Assembly: GCA_050258415.1 (NCBI GenBank)
Contig: JBLMYS010000190.1
Span: forward strand, 1-7,406
Length of the DNA: 7,406 bases
Reading direction: 5' to 3'
Source: JAAXKN01 sp050258415
GTDB taxonomy: Bacteria > Bacteroidota > Ignavibacteria > Ignavibacteriales > SURF-24
Position 1 is the stretch's first letter. Every line of letters begins with the position of its first letter. The notes below the pieces were generated by a model. The model worked only from the letters and a program-made list of their open reading frames with translations. It had not been told where the DNA came from and searched no databases. The translations under genes and the position numbers were made by a program. Of this stretch, positions 1 to 6,557 are shown one piece after another.

Positions 1-2165
1 AAGTTGCACTGCAGTCGGATGGAGATGATCACAGCTTCGGGCTCCTTTTCGGATTTAAGAACTGGGACAACTATTATGAGTTTGACCTTAAATATACGGT
101 CACTAAAAGCAAGCTGGCTACTGGATTAGAGTGCTTCTACAGAATTGCACATGTGGATCAGGGTGTACTCAGCAGCACCGGCTGGATAAAAAACGCCTGG
201 CTGAGCACCGCGGAATTTCAGGGGATGTATACGCCAAATACTCTGAAAGTAGTAAAGATTGACGACTGGCTCGGTTTTTACATTAACAATCTGCCTTTGA
301 GTGAAAGCGGTCAGGGTTCTGTTCCCTATTACGTGAACACGATAAAAGGGGATGTTTTCGCCGGCAAAAAAATAGGATTTGTGGTTAATTCGAAAGTAAA
401 GGTTAAATACAGCAGGCTTTTAATAAAGCAGCTCGGCCTTGATGAAACCTCCCCGGTAGCGGATGTACTGGGCTCAGTTCTGACGGGTCCGGAACCTGTT
501 ACACTTCTTGAGGACGATTTCAGCAGCAACGTAAACAACTGGGCAGGCCTTACCGACAGCACCTGCGATATTGGCGTTAAAGACGGCGTTTATTCGTTCG
601 ATAAGAAAAATGCAAACGGAAGATCTATTACAAAAAGCGTTTTTCTGGCCGCCGGAAACGACTACGAATTGCAGTGCAGAACCAGATGGGTTAGCGGAGT
701 TGATAACTTCTACTACGGAATTACGTGGGGATTCAAGGACTGGAAAAACTACCAGGAGTTTGTCATAGACAAAAAAGGCGACTGCAGGTACATGAGTACA
801 TTATACGGAACCACGAATAAAATAAAGGTTTCCATCAAGCCGCAGGAAGAAAACCGCCTTAAGATTTCGAGGGTCAAAGATTCGCTTTATTTTTACGTGA
901 ACGACGCTCTTGTTATTAAGGCTCCTGATTTAAGTCCCGCGGGCTTCGACGCAGGCCTTATTGTTTACAACAGGCAGAAAGTTTTATTTGACGACCTGAA
1001 AATCACGCAGCAGAGAATTTTTCCATCGGAACTTCCCGCAAGTCCGGTTGCCGAAGAAACAATGCAGCAGAACGAGGGAGCTTTTTCGGAAAAGGTTTTA
1101 ACCAACGACATATCGCGCCGGTGGAGCCCCGGCATTACGGAGTTTGAGCACGACACAGAGAACGGAAGCGGCATCTGGAAGGAATACTATCTGAACCCGC
1201 TGGATAACTTCAGCATAAAGGAAAAGTTAAAATGGGTTGAAGGCGATACCACAATGGGGTACGGACTTGTATGGGGCCTAAAAGACTGGGATAATTACAA
1301 CGAGTTTCTTATTGCCAAAGACGGACATTTCAAATGCACAACCGTTCATGACAAGGCTGTAATAACAACGGGCTGGAGGCAGAACACTCCTTTTGTAACA
1401 GGTGATGAAAACACGCTTGAAGTAAGAAGGCGCGGCTCATTCGCTGAATTTTACATCAACGGCAAGCTTGCCGCCGTTATGCCTTTCTATGAGCTTTACG
1501 GATATTTTACGGGAGTAATTATCTATGGGAAGCAGACCGTAGGGCTTGAGAACCTGACACTCCAGTCGATACCTGTCTCAAGGCCCGAGTTTGAGCTGGG
1601 GCACGCAACATACAAAGTGGATTTTGAAAAAGCACCCGCAGTACAGGATGCCGGCAATAATGAAAGCCATTCAACCATAATTGAAGGCGGAAAGCTGCAC
1701 ATGCTTGCGCAGTTTCCTGAACTTGAGGATGGAAGCGGCCAGATTTCAAACCGTGCACTGGGTTACATCACCAGCAATATGCTTCCTTCAATGCTTACAT
1801 ACGGCATGCCCCAATATCCCTTCAGCATTGAAATTACCATGGGCATCGGCAGAAACTTTCACAGCATCGGCGCAGGTCTGAGGGTTGGAGGAACAGATTT
1901 TCTTGTTGATCCGGATGGAAACTTCACAATTGGCGAGGAGGCTCCGCAGCCGATTGAAGGCGACATTAAACCGAGTAAAAACATTTACCGTCTGAAGGTA
2001 ATATGCGAAGCAGGCGGCAGGATGGATTTCTATATTAACGGGAGTTATGTATCTTCCATAAATGACGCTATGAAGAGCCGTGACGCGGGTCCGGTAATCT
2101 ACGCATACAGCAAGCCGACCGAAGTCTGGTTCGACGACTATACAGTCAGGGTCTACCGGCAATAA
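1..2165 (+). CDS. Secreted four-module lectin-like protein, 5' truncated (paralogue A)
   Basis: The reading frame is open from position 3 to the TAA at 2163-2165, giving 720 visible residues. The first in-frame start-like codon (GTG at 153) is not the true start, because the upstream codons align with residues 85 onward of the downstream paralogue. About 84 residues, including an expected signal peptide, therefore lie outside the window. Four tandem modules are visible: the tail of module 1 (to about 440), module 2 (about 498-1014), module 3 (about 1062-1585) and module 4 (about 1605-2162). Modules 1-3 repeat the pattern YGxxWG/FGF-x-W-x-Y-x-EF, then LKI-x-R/K-x-D-x-x-x-FYVN, then G-x-I-x-Y ending in FDDLKI. 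This resembles concanavalin A-like/LamG/DUF1080-type beta-sandwich domains of Bacteroidota-type secreted proteins (family knowledge). Glycan or cell-surface binding is inferred. No catalytic residues or substrate can be identified. A strong terminator follows. Confidence 0.9.
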   Translation, partial: VALQSDGDDHSFGLLFGFKNWDNYYEFDLKYTVTKSKLATGLECFYRIAHVDQGVLSSTGWIKNAWLSTAEFQGMYTPNTLKVVKIDDWLGFYINNLPLSESGQGSVPYYVNTIKGDVFAGKKIGFVVNSKVKVKYSRLLIKQLGLDETSPVADVLGSVLTGPEPVTLLEDDFSSNVNNWAGLTDSTCDIGVKDGVYSFDKKNANGRSITKSVFLAAGNDYELQCRTRWVSGVDNFYYGITWGFKDWKNYQEFVIDKKGDCRYMSTLYGTTNKIKVSIKPQEENRLKISRVKDSLYFYVNDALVIKAPDLSPAGFDAGLIVYNRQKVLFDDLKITQQRIFPSELPASPVAEETMQQNEGAFSEKVLTNDISRRWSPGITEFEHDTENGSGIWKEYYLNPLDNFSIKEKLKWVEGDTTMGYGLVWGLKDWDNYNEFLIAKDGHFKCTTVHDKAVITTGWRQNTPFVTGDENTLEVRRRGSFAEFYINGKLAAVMPFYELYGYFTGVIIYGKQTVGLENLTLQSIPVSRPEFELGHATYKVDFEKAPAVQDAGNNESHSTIIEGGKLHMLAQFPELEDGSGQISNRALGYITSNMLPSMLTYGMPQYPFSIEITMGIGRNFHSIGAGLRVGGTDFLVDPDGNFTIGEEAPQPIEGDIKPSKNIYRLKVICEAGGRMDFYINGSYVSSINDAMKSRDAGPVIYAYSKPTEVWFDDYTVRVYRQ

Positions 2166-2185
2166 ATTTAATTATTAACGACTTT

Positions 2186-2225
2186 AAAGCCCCGGGTTGA
2201 AGAAAACTCCGGGGCTTTTTCTTTT
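2186..2225 (+). terminator. Intrinsic terminator of paralogue A
   Basis: A perfect 10-bp stem AAAGCCCCGG (2186-2195) pairs with CCGGGGCTTT (2209-2218) around a 13-nt loop. It runs into the T-rich tract TTTTTCTTTT (2216-2225). It lies 20 bp after the stop codon and separates the first large gene from its downstream paralogue. Confidence 0.92.
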
Positions 2226-2368
2226 CATTTAAGGGTTTTACCCCCCCTTTTCCGGTGCTGAAAATGAGAAAGATAATTATGGCTAAAAAGATCTTTTTAT
2301 GTTATTATTACACCTGTATATTTTACAGTGCTCTTTTAGGCTGAAATAACTTTTCAACAAATAAATCT

Positions 2369-2375
2369 GGGGGAT
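2369..2375 (+). promoter_or_regulatory. Weak G-rich ribosome binding site
   Basis: GGGGGAT sits 4 bp before the ATG at 2380. It is a poor match to AGGAGG, but it is the only purine-rich stretch near this start. The signal peptide that begins at this ATG supports the start independently. Confidence 0.45.
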
Positions 2376-2379
2376 ACTG

Positions 2380-4806
2380 ATGAAAAAACTTTCCGGCTTA
2401 TTATTTTTCTTACTTATCCTTTCTGCTTCTCTTTTCGCGCAGAATACAAAAGTCATTCTCAACGAATCGTTTTTCGACAACAGCAACAATTGGCCTTTAC
2501 TTGATGAGGACAATGTTGAAACAACTCTTGAGGACGGCGAATATACTATTGAGACCTCAAAAGATAACGGCTGCGAGATCTTTAAGGAAACAGGACTCGA
2601 TTATTCAAAAAACTTTTCCATTGAAGTCAGCTGCCAGCTCGTTGAAGGGGAAAACAACTACAGCTACGGCATACTCTTCGGCTTTAAGGGCTGGAGCGAC
2701 TATTACGAATTTGTGGTTAATTCCAACCGCGACTATAGAATTTCTCACTTTTACCAGGGCATTTCCGAAGGTACGGGATGGGTCAATCACCATGGCGTTT
2801 ACGGACGCGACTTCTCCAACACGCTCAAAATTGTAAAGATAAACGACTGGATAGGCTTTTACCTGAACAACACTTTTGTGGACGACCTGAAAGAACAAAT
2901 GGTCCCCACCTTTGCCAATGCCATAAGAACGGACGGCTTTGCCGGAAAACAGATTGGACTTGTGCTCAACTCTAAAATGAAAGTTAAATACGATAAGCTG
3001 GTTATTAAGGAACTCGGGGATACAGACCTTGCGGAGTATACGGACCAGATGAACCAAAGCGCCGCTGAGACGAGGCTTGTTACTTTATTTTCGGACGATT
3101 TCAGCGACAACAGAAACGACTGGGCAGGCAGCGACAAGGATTCCAGCTCTGTAAAGGGTGTTAAGGACGGAGCTTACTACTTCGAGAACAGAACCCCGAA
3201 TTATTTGAAGTCCATGCAGACAGTATTCCTTTCGGAAACAGGCGACTTTGATATTCAGTGCACCACAAAACGTGTAAATGGCGATGAGCAAAGCTACTAC
3301 GGCATTGTATGGGGAAACTATAATTCAAAAGCCTTCCAGGAATTTTCCATTAATGCCAAAGGAAGCTGCAGGTACCTGAATACCGTTTCGGGCAAGGAAA
3401 CTGTAATTCCCGCCAGCTACCAGCCAAAGGAAGAAAACCTTCTTAAGATATCGAGAGTAAAGGATTCACTTTATTTTTATGTAAACGGCACGCTCACACT
3501 CAGAGCGCCTTACTTCAGCCTTGCGGGCAGTTATACGGGATTTATAGTTTACAACGTTCAGAAGGTACTCTTCGACAATCTGAAGATAACACAGGTGAGA
3601 ACTTACCCCAAAGTGCTGCAGGAAATTACAACAGCCGAAGAGACGCTGCAGAAGAACGAGGGCCCGTTTTCGGATAAGAATACTCAGAACAATTTTACAA
3701 AACTCTGGAAGCCTGGCATTCTTGAATGCACTCACAACACCGACGATGGCAGCGCCATAATGGATGAGTTCTTTATCGATCCCAAAGAGGATTTTATAAT
3801 TAAAGAGAAGGTAAAATGGCTAAGCGGCGATACTACAAGGGCTTATGGGCTAGTATGGGGGCAGAGGGACTGGAAGCATGAAAACGAATTTCTGATAAAA
3901 CGCGACGGATCATTTAAATGCTACAGCACCAATGGCGACAACACCACTACAACCTACTGGAAGAAGGCACCATGGTTTCAGAAGAATAAGGAGAATACGC
4001 TGACGGTGAAAAAGTGCGGAGCATTTGTGGAATATTATATAGACGATCAGCTGGTGGAAATACTTCCCTTCCGCGGCGTCTTCGGGTATTCGACGGGACT
4101 TATTGTTTACGGCAGCCAGGCCGTTGGACTGGAGGGACTGACAATTAAAGAACTGAAGGTCTCAAGGCCGGTTTTCGAACAGGACAAGATTACTTTTAAG
4201 GAAGACTATAATACAGACAAACCCTCGCTGCAGGGAATGGATAAATCGGGCAACCAGATTCTTCTTTCAGATAAGGGTAAACTTCACCTTGCAGCCCTCT
4301 TCCCCGAGCTTCAGGCATTTACCGGATCCGACGTTTCGCAGTACACCTCGGGCAATCTGCTTGTTACGGAAACAAGATCAAGCCTCAGGTATCCAAACCA
4401 GCCTTTCTACCAGGCAAACAACGATGTGCTTCCTTCTTTTGACGAACGCGGCAGGCCTTCAAAATCTTTCAGCGTGGAGGTTACCGTGGGCCTTATGACC
4501 AGCTTTCACAGCAGGGGCGCCGGAATAAGGATTGGAGGAAACGATTTTCTAATTGATGCCGACGGCAATTTTGTAATAGATATACAGAATCCCAAGCCTC
4601 TTAATGACAATACAAAACCCAGTGAAAAGATCTACCGCCTGAAAGTTGTGTGCGAGGTGGACGGACTGATGTATTTCTATGTCAACGGCAAACTGGCAGG
4701 CTATTCACTTGAGGCAATAAAGGACAGGAGTGCCGGACCCGTCATCTATGCATTCAACTCCCTTACAGAGGCATGGTTCGACGATTTTGTGGTAAGAACG
4801 TACTAA
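2380..4806 (+). CDS. Secreted four-module lectin-like protein (paralogue B)
   Basis: This is a complete 808-residue protein. Residues 1-20 form a classical signal peptide: a basic MKK start, a Leu/Phe-rich core and a SLFA|QN cleavage site. There is no lipobox Cys, so it is probably released or attached in the outer envelope by other means. Four modules follow at about 25-212, 233-404, 424-592 and 604-808. Modules 1-3 share YGI/LxxG (96-100, 307-312, 489-494), an aromatic-x-EF strand, an FYVNG-like strand (160-164, 366-370, 552-556) and a closing GxIVY...FDxLxI strand. Module 4 diverges: it has FHSRGAGIRIGG (709-720), a DADGNF turn and a final WFDDFVVRTY. The folds resemble concanavalin A-like/LamG/DUF1080 domains, and carbohydrate or surface binding is inferred. 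No hydrolase catalytic motif and no recognisable C-terminal sorting domain were seen. It is a tandem paralogue of the gene upstream, with its own terminator downstream. Confidence 0.95.
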   Translation: MKKLSGLLFFLLILSASLFAQNTKVILNESFFDNSNNWPLLDEDNVETTLEDGEYTIETSKDNGCEIFKETGLDYSKNFSIEVSCQLVEGENNYSYGILFGFKGWSDYYEFVVNSNRDYRISHFYQGISEGTGWVNHHGVYGRDFSNTLKIVKINDWIGFYLNNTFVDDLKEQMVPTFANAIRTDGFAGKQIGLVLNSKMKVKYDKLVIKELGDTDLAEYTDQMNQSAAETRLVTLFSDDFSDNRNDWAGSDKDSSSVKGVKDGAYYFENRTPNYLKSMQTVFLSETGDFDIQCTTKRVNGDEQSYYGIVWGNYNSKAFQEFSINAKGSCRYLNTVSGKETVIPASYQPKEENLLKISRVKDSLYFYVNGTLTLRAPYFSLAGSYTGFIVYNVQKVLFDNLKITQVRTYPKVLQEITTAEETLQKNEGPFSDKNTQNNFTKLWKPGILECTHNTDDGSAIMDEFFIDPKEDFIIKEKVKWLSGDTTRAYGLVWGQRDWKHENEFLIKRDGSFKCYSTNGDNTTTTYWKKAPWFQKNKENTLTVKKCGAFVEYYIDDQLVEILPFRGVFGYSTGLIVYGSQAVGLEGLTIKELKVSRPVFEQDKITFKEDYNTDKPSLQGMDKSGNQILLSDKGKLHLAALFPELQAFTGSDVSQYTSGNLLVTETRSSLRYPNQPFYQANNDVLPSFDERGRPSKSFSVEVTVGLMTSFHSRGAGIRIGGNDFLIDADGNFVIDIQNPKPLNDNTKPSEKIYRLKVVCEVDGLMYFYVNGKLAGYSLEAIKDRSAGPVIYAFNSLTEAWFDDFVVRTY

Positions 4807-4820
4807 ATATTACAGTATTA

Positions 4821-4857
4821 AAAAAGCCCCGTTCCTTCTTAAAGGGCGGGGCTTTTT
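4821..4857. terminator. Bidirectional intrinsic terminator between convergent genes
   Basis: A perfect 11-bp stem AAAAAGCCCCG (4821-4831) pairs with CGGGGCTTTTT (4847-4857). The 15-nt loop can pair further through CCTT/AAGG. The A-tract on the left gives a T-tract when read on the minus strand. The element can therefore end both the secreted-protein gene (stop at 4806) and the minus-strand small membrane gene (stop at 4883). Confidence 0.9.
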
Positions 4858-4882
4858 GCTTTTCACAGAGCATCTCTCAGCT

Positions 4883-5116
4883 TCAGGCCTTCTGACTGAA
4901 GAGCTTAAGAAGCCTAAGCTTAAAATTCCTGAGTTTTATCATGCTTTCTTTTTCATTAAAAATTCCCGCCAGTTCCAGCGCCAGGCCTATGCCAATCATA
5001 AAACCTTCTGCAAAGTCGGGAAGCCCGGCATGAAAATGTTTCAGCAGTAAAGTAAGACCGATAATTACCATGCCAGTTGTAAGAATTTTATTTGGCTTTC
5101 TCAAAGATTTCCTCAT
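4883..5116 (-). CDS. Small two-helix membrane protein, hypothetical
   Basis: This is a 77-residue protein with a basic N-terminus (MRKSLRKPNK). It has two hydrophobic segments, about residues 11-25 (ILTTGMVIIGLTLLL) and 35-53 (FAEGFMIGIGLALELAGIF), joined by a short HFHAGLPD loop, and then a basic cytoplasmic-type tail. The loop plus PDFxxGFxxGxGxxLELxGI pattern recalls short uncharacterised membrane proteins of Bacteroidota (recollection, not a search). Glycine packing in the second helix and the positive-inside charge pattern favour a real gene over the opposite-strand frame. No Shine-Dalgarno sequence is visible. The leader is AT-rich, with a TATAAT about 18 bp before the start. It is convergent with the secreted-protein gene and divergent from the dioxygenase gene. 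Function unknown. Confidence 0.7.
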   Translation of the reverse strand: MRKSLRKPNKILTTGMVIIGLTLLLKHFHAGLPDFAEGFMIGIGLALELAGIFNEKESMIKLRNFKLRLLKLFSQKA

Positions 5117-5203
5117 ATTATATTTATATAAAGAATTATAGACCGCTTAAAAACGGGCAGGGATATTTAACAAAAATTATTGAAATAAAAAAGCCGCCTT
5201 CCT

Positions 5204-5210
5204 AAGGGAG
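5204..5210 (+). promoter_or_regulatory. Ribosome binding site of the dioxygenase gene
   Basis: AAGGGAG lies 6 bp before the ATG at 5217. It supports this start over the in-frame ATGs at residues 9 and 19, although the conserved family sequence only begins near residue 19 (MPVLFVGHGSP). Confidence 0.7.
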
Positions 5211-5216
5211 AATGCT

Positions 5217-6056
5217 ATGAATACAAAAGAATTTATTAAAATGACGGACCGCTTCACGAAAACAGATAAGATGCCGGTACTTTTTGTGGGGCACGGATCC
5301 CCAATGAATGCAATTGAGGAAAACGAATTTGTTAAAGGCTGGCGCGAGGAGGGGCGCACACTTCCCCGTCCCAATGCAATACTATGCATATCGGCACACT
5401 GGGAGACAAGAGGCACCTACGTAACGGCGGTGGAAAAGCCTGTAACAATACACGACTTCGGGGGGGTTCCGAGGGAATTATACAAAGTGCAGTACCCCGC
5501 GCCCGGAAGTCCCGCCCTTGCAAATGACACGAGGGAGATTGTAACAAAGACGGATGTGGAGTTTGAGAACAGATGGGGACTTGACCACGGCTGCTGGAGC
5601 GTGGCAAAGCACATGTATCCCGAAGCGGATGTGCCTATTGTTCAGCTGAGTCTGGATCATTTTCAGGGCGCGCAGTATCACTACGAGCTTGCGAAGGAAC
5701 TCGCCCCTTTGAGGAAAAAAGGCGTTTTAATTATGGGAAGCGGCAATATGGTGCACAACCTGGGGATGGTGGCATGGGACAGGCTGACCACTCCGGGCTA
5801 CGCATACGACTGGGCGCTGGAGGCAAGTGAGAAGATGAAGGGATATATAATGCAGAATGATCACAAGCAGCTGATAAACTACAAACAGCAGGGTACGGCA
5901 ATACACCTGGCCGTTCCCACGCCCGAGCACTACCTGCCGTTATTGTACGCGCTGGCGCTGAAGGAAGAGGATGAAAAGGTAACTTTCTTCAACGACGAAC
6001 CCGTGGGAGGTTCGCTTACGATGACGTGCGTGAAGATCCAATCAATTAAAAATTAA
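5217..6056 (+). CDS. ygiD: LigB-family 4,5-DOPA extradiol dioxygenase-like protein
   Basis: This 279-residue cytosolic protein closely resembles E. coli YgiD (zinc-dependent 4,5-DOPA-extradiol dioxygenase; LigB superfamily, class III extradiol ring cleavage). Family landmarks run in order: FVGHGSPMNA (23-32), ISAHWETRGT (58-67), TIHDFGGVPRELY (77-89), YPAPGSPALA (93-102), GLDHGCW (121-127), VPIVQLSLD (139-147), GSGNMVHNL (174-182) and PTPEHYLPLLYAL (234-246). The expected metal ligands H26, H61, H180 and H238 are all present, as is the conserved active-site H124. Length matches the family plus a short N-terminal extension. The family opens catechol rings such as L-DOPA with O2. The physiological substrate in bacteria is not clear, and no aromatic-degradation neighbours are visible. 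The last residues (IKN) and the stop codon are encoded by the first units of a 7-bp repeat array. Confidence 0.94.
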   Translation: MNTKEFIKMTDRFTKTDKMPVLFVGHGSPMNAIEENEFVKGWREEGRTLPRPNAILCISAHWETRGTYVTAVEKPVTIHDFGGVPRELYKVQYPAPGSPALANDTREIVTKTDVEFENRWGLDHGCWSVAKHMYPEADVPIVQLSLDHFQGAQYHYELAKELAPLRKKGVLIMGSGNMVHNLGMVAWDRLTTPGYAYDWALEASEKMKGYIMQNDHKQLINYKQQGTAIHLAVPTPEHYLPLLYALALKEEDEKVTFFNDEPVGGSLTMTCVKIQSIKN

Positions 6057-6079
6057 AAATTAAAAATTAAAAATTAAAA
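6045..6079 (+). repeat. ATTAAAA heptanucleotide array (5 units)
   Basis: Five exact head-to-tail copies of ATTAAAA occupy 6045-6079. The first unit and part of the second encode the last three residues and the TAA (6054-6056) of the dioxygenase gene. The remaining units are intergenic. Length change by 7 bp would leave the protein intact provided at least two units remain. Confidence 0.95.
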
Positions 6080-6136
6080 AGTGAGGGCAGAGGAAATTAA
6101 AAAGTGAGGGCAGAAGAAATTAAAAAGTGAGGGCAG
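6073..6136 (+). repeat. 23-bp tandem repeat (2.8 copies)
   Basis: Units start at 6073, 6096 and 6119. Each begins attaaaaagtgagggcag and continues with a 5-bp purine-rich variable end (aggaa, aagaa). The third copy stops after 18 bp. The first seven bases are the same ATTAAAA unit as the array immediately upstream, so the two repeats are nested and probably arose by slippage from one another. Confidence 0.93.
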
Positions 6137-6139
6137 GAG

Positions 6140-6176
6140 GCGCTGGCACGGTTTTGTTGTTCCAGCGCACAACAAA
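6140..6176 (+). other. Two overlapping, mutually exclusive hairpins
   Basis: GCGCTGG (6140-6146) pairs with CCAGCGC (6162-6168), leaving a 15-nt loop. Alternatively TTTGTTGT (6153-6160), located in that loop, pairs with ACAACAAA (6169-6176) and places the right arm of the first hairpin in its own 8-nt loop. Both stems are perfect. There is no following T-tract, so neither is a standard terminator. A structural or leftover mobile-repeat origin is equally possible. Confidence 0.5.
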
Positions 6177-6336
6177 TATTAGAACAATTTTACAAACTTA
6201 TACTAACCGCAAATGTTCATGAAGCCATAATTTATCATAAGGAAAAATGGTAATGGTTCAAAGAACAAAATCCTCATATAAACCTTCAAACCCCAATCCA
6301 ATTGGAGCAGAGAAACTATTGTAAATCTCTACAGCA

Positions 6337-6349
6337 GCGCCTCCGGCGC
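6337..6349. repeat. Short GC-rich palindrome
   Basis: GCGCC (6337-6341), a TCC loop and GGCGC (6345-6349) form a perfect 5-bp hairpin in otherwise AT-rich spacer DNA. Its base composition contrast and location beside other repeats suggest a dispersed palindromic element rather than a terminator, since no T-tract follows. Confidence 0.55.
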
Positions 6350-6384
6350 GTCCAAGGTCCGAAGTCCAGGGTCTTAGAATCCAA
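6350..6384 (+). repeat. Degenerate GTCC heptad array
   Basis: The series GTCCAAG, GTCCGAA, GTCCAGG, GTCTTAG, AATCCAA reads as five 7-bp units, 6350-6384, with decaying identity to GTCCNAR. The period equals that of the ATTAAAA array about 270 bp upstream, which points to heptanucleotide slippage as a recurring process in this spacer. Confidence 0.6.
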
Positions 6385-6423
6385 AGCTGGTGAAATGTGG
6401 TAAGGTTTAATTATGCGCATTTC

Positions 6424-6439
6424 AAGCCCTGAATGGGCG
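6424..6439 (+). repeat. 16-bp palindromic element, copy 1
   Basis: AAGCCCTGAATGGGCG is identical to the copy at 6476-6491, with start-to-start spacing of 52 bp. It contains the hairpin GCCC-TGAAT-GGGC. Sequences of the AAGCCCTGAA(N)GGGCG kind recur as dispersed intergenic repeats in Bacteroidota-type and related genomes (recollection). Confidence 0.85.
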
Positions 6440-6475
6440 CTCTGTCTATAGGAGAAATTAAATCCCATTATCCCG

Positions 6476-6491
6476 AAGCCCTGAATGGGCG
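6476..6491 (+). repeat. 16-bp palindromic element, copy 2
   Basis: This is an exact second copy of AAGCCCTGAATGGGCG, ending 70 bp before the ATG at 6562. The 36-bp interval between copies contains CCCATT (6464-6469), which is complementary to the AATGGG of either copy. A transcript of the region could therefore form alternative pairings. Confidence 0.85.
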
Positions 6492-6549
6492 TGCTGTATG
6501 CTGAAATAGGCTATCGGCTGACATGGAAATAAATTACGACATCAATATA

Positions 6550-6557
6550 AAGGAGGT
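6550..6557 (+). promoter_or_regulatory. Strong Shine-Dalgarno that fixes the start at 6562
   Basis: AAGGAGGT is a full match to the anti-Shine-Dalgarno sequence and ends 4 bp before the ATG at 6562. It rules against the longer in-frame start at 6523, which would add 13 residues and place this site inside the coding region. It is the best ribosome binding site in the window. Confidence 0.85.

Larger units (their letters stand above)
3..4803 (+). repeat. Tandem gene duplication (paralogues A and B)
   Basis: The genes ending at 2165 and 4806 align co-linearly through all four modules. For example, LKISRVKDSLYFYVN occurs in module 2 of both proteins, and the coding DNA there (about 868-903 versus 3453-3488) differs mainly at synonymous positions. 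Divergence is considerable across the rest, so the duplication is old rather than recent. Module 4 of the second protein carries about 20 extra residues between FPEL and the FS(V/I)E strand. Confidence 0.88.

Noticed and set aside
153..2165. GTG at 153 as the start of the first gene
   Set aside because: The frame is open from position 3, and the upstream codons (GLLFGFKNWDNYYEF) match module 1 of the paralogue, so the gene starts outside the window.
2605..3057. Minus-strand 150-aa reading frame inside the second paralogue
   Set aside because: It lies opposite a strongly supported conserved coding region and has no recognisable domain or own start signal. The same applies to the minus frame at 1788-2162.
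4192..4806. Type IX secretion C-terminal sorting domain
   Set aside because: The C-terminus is an integral fourth module ending in WFDDFVVRTY. The usual short immunoglobulin-like sorting domain pattern was not seen.
4856..5050. Plus-strand 64-aa reading frame
   Set aside because: It begins within the terminator and has no domain pattern. The opposite strand encodes a coherent two-helix membrane protein.
5212..5220. Mini-ORF ATG-CTA-TGA overlapping the dioxygenase start
   Set aside because: It sits only 1 bp from the end of the ribosome binding site, too close for initiation, and is probably chance.
6424..6491. CRISPR array (16-bp repeat, 36-bp spacer)
   Set aside because: There are only two copies, the repeat is short and there are no cas genes. 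The palindromic core and leader location fit a dispersed REP-like element better.
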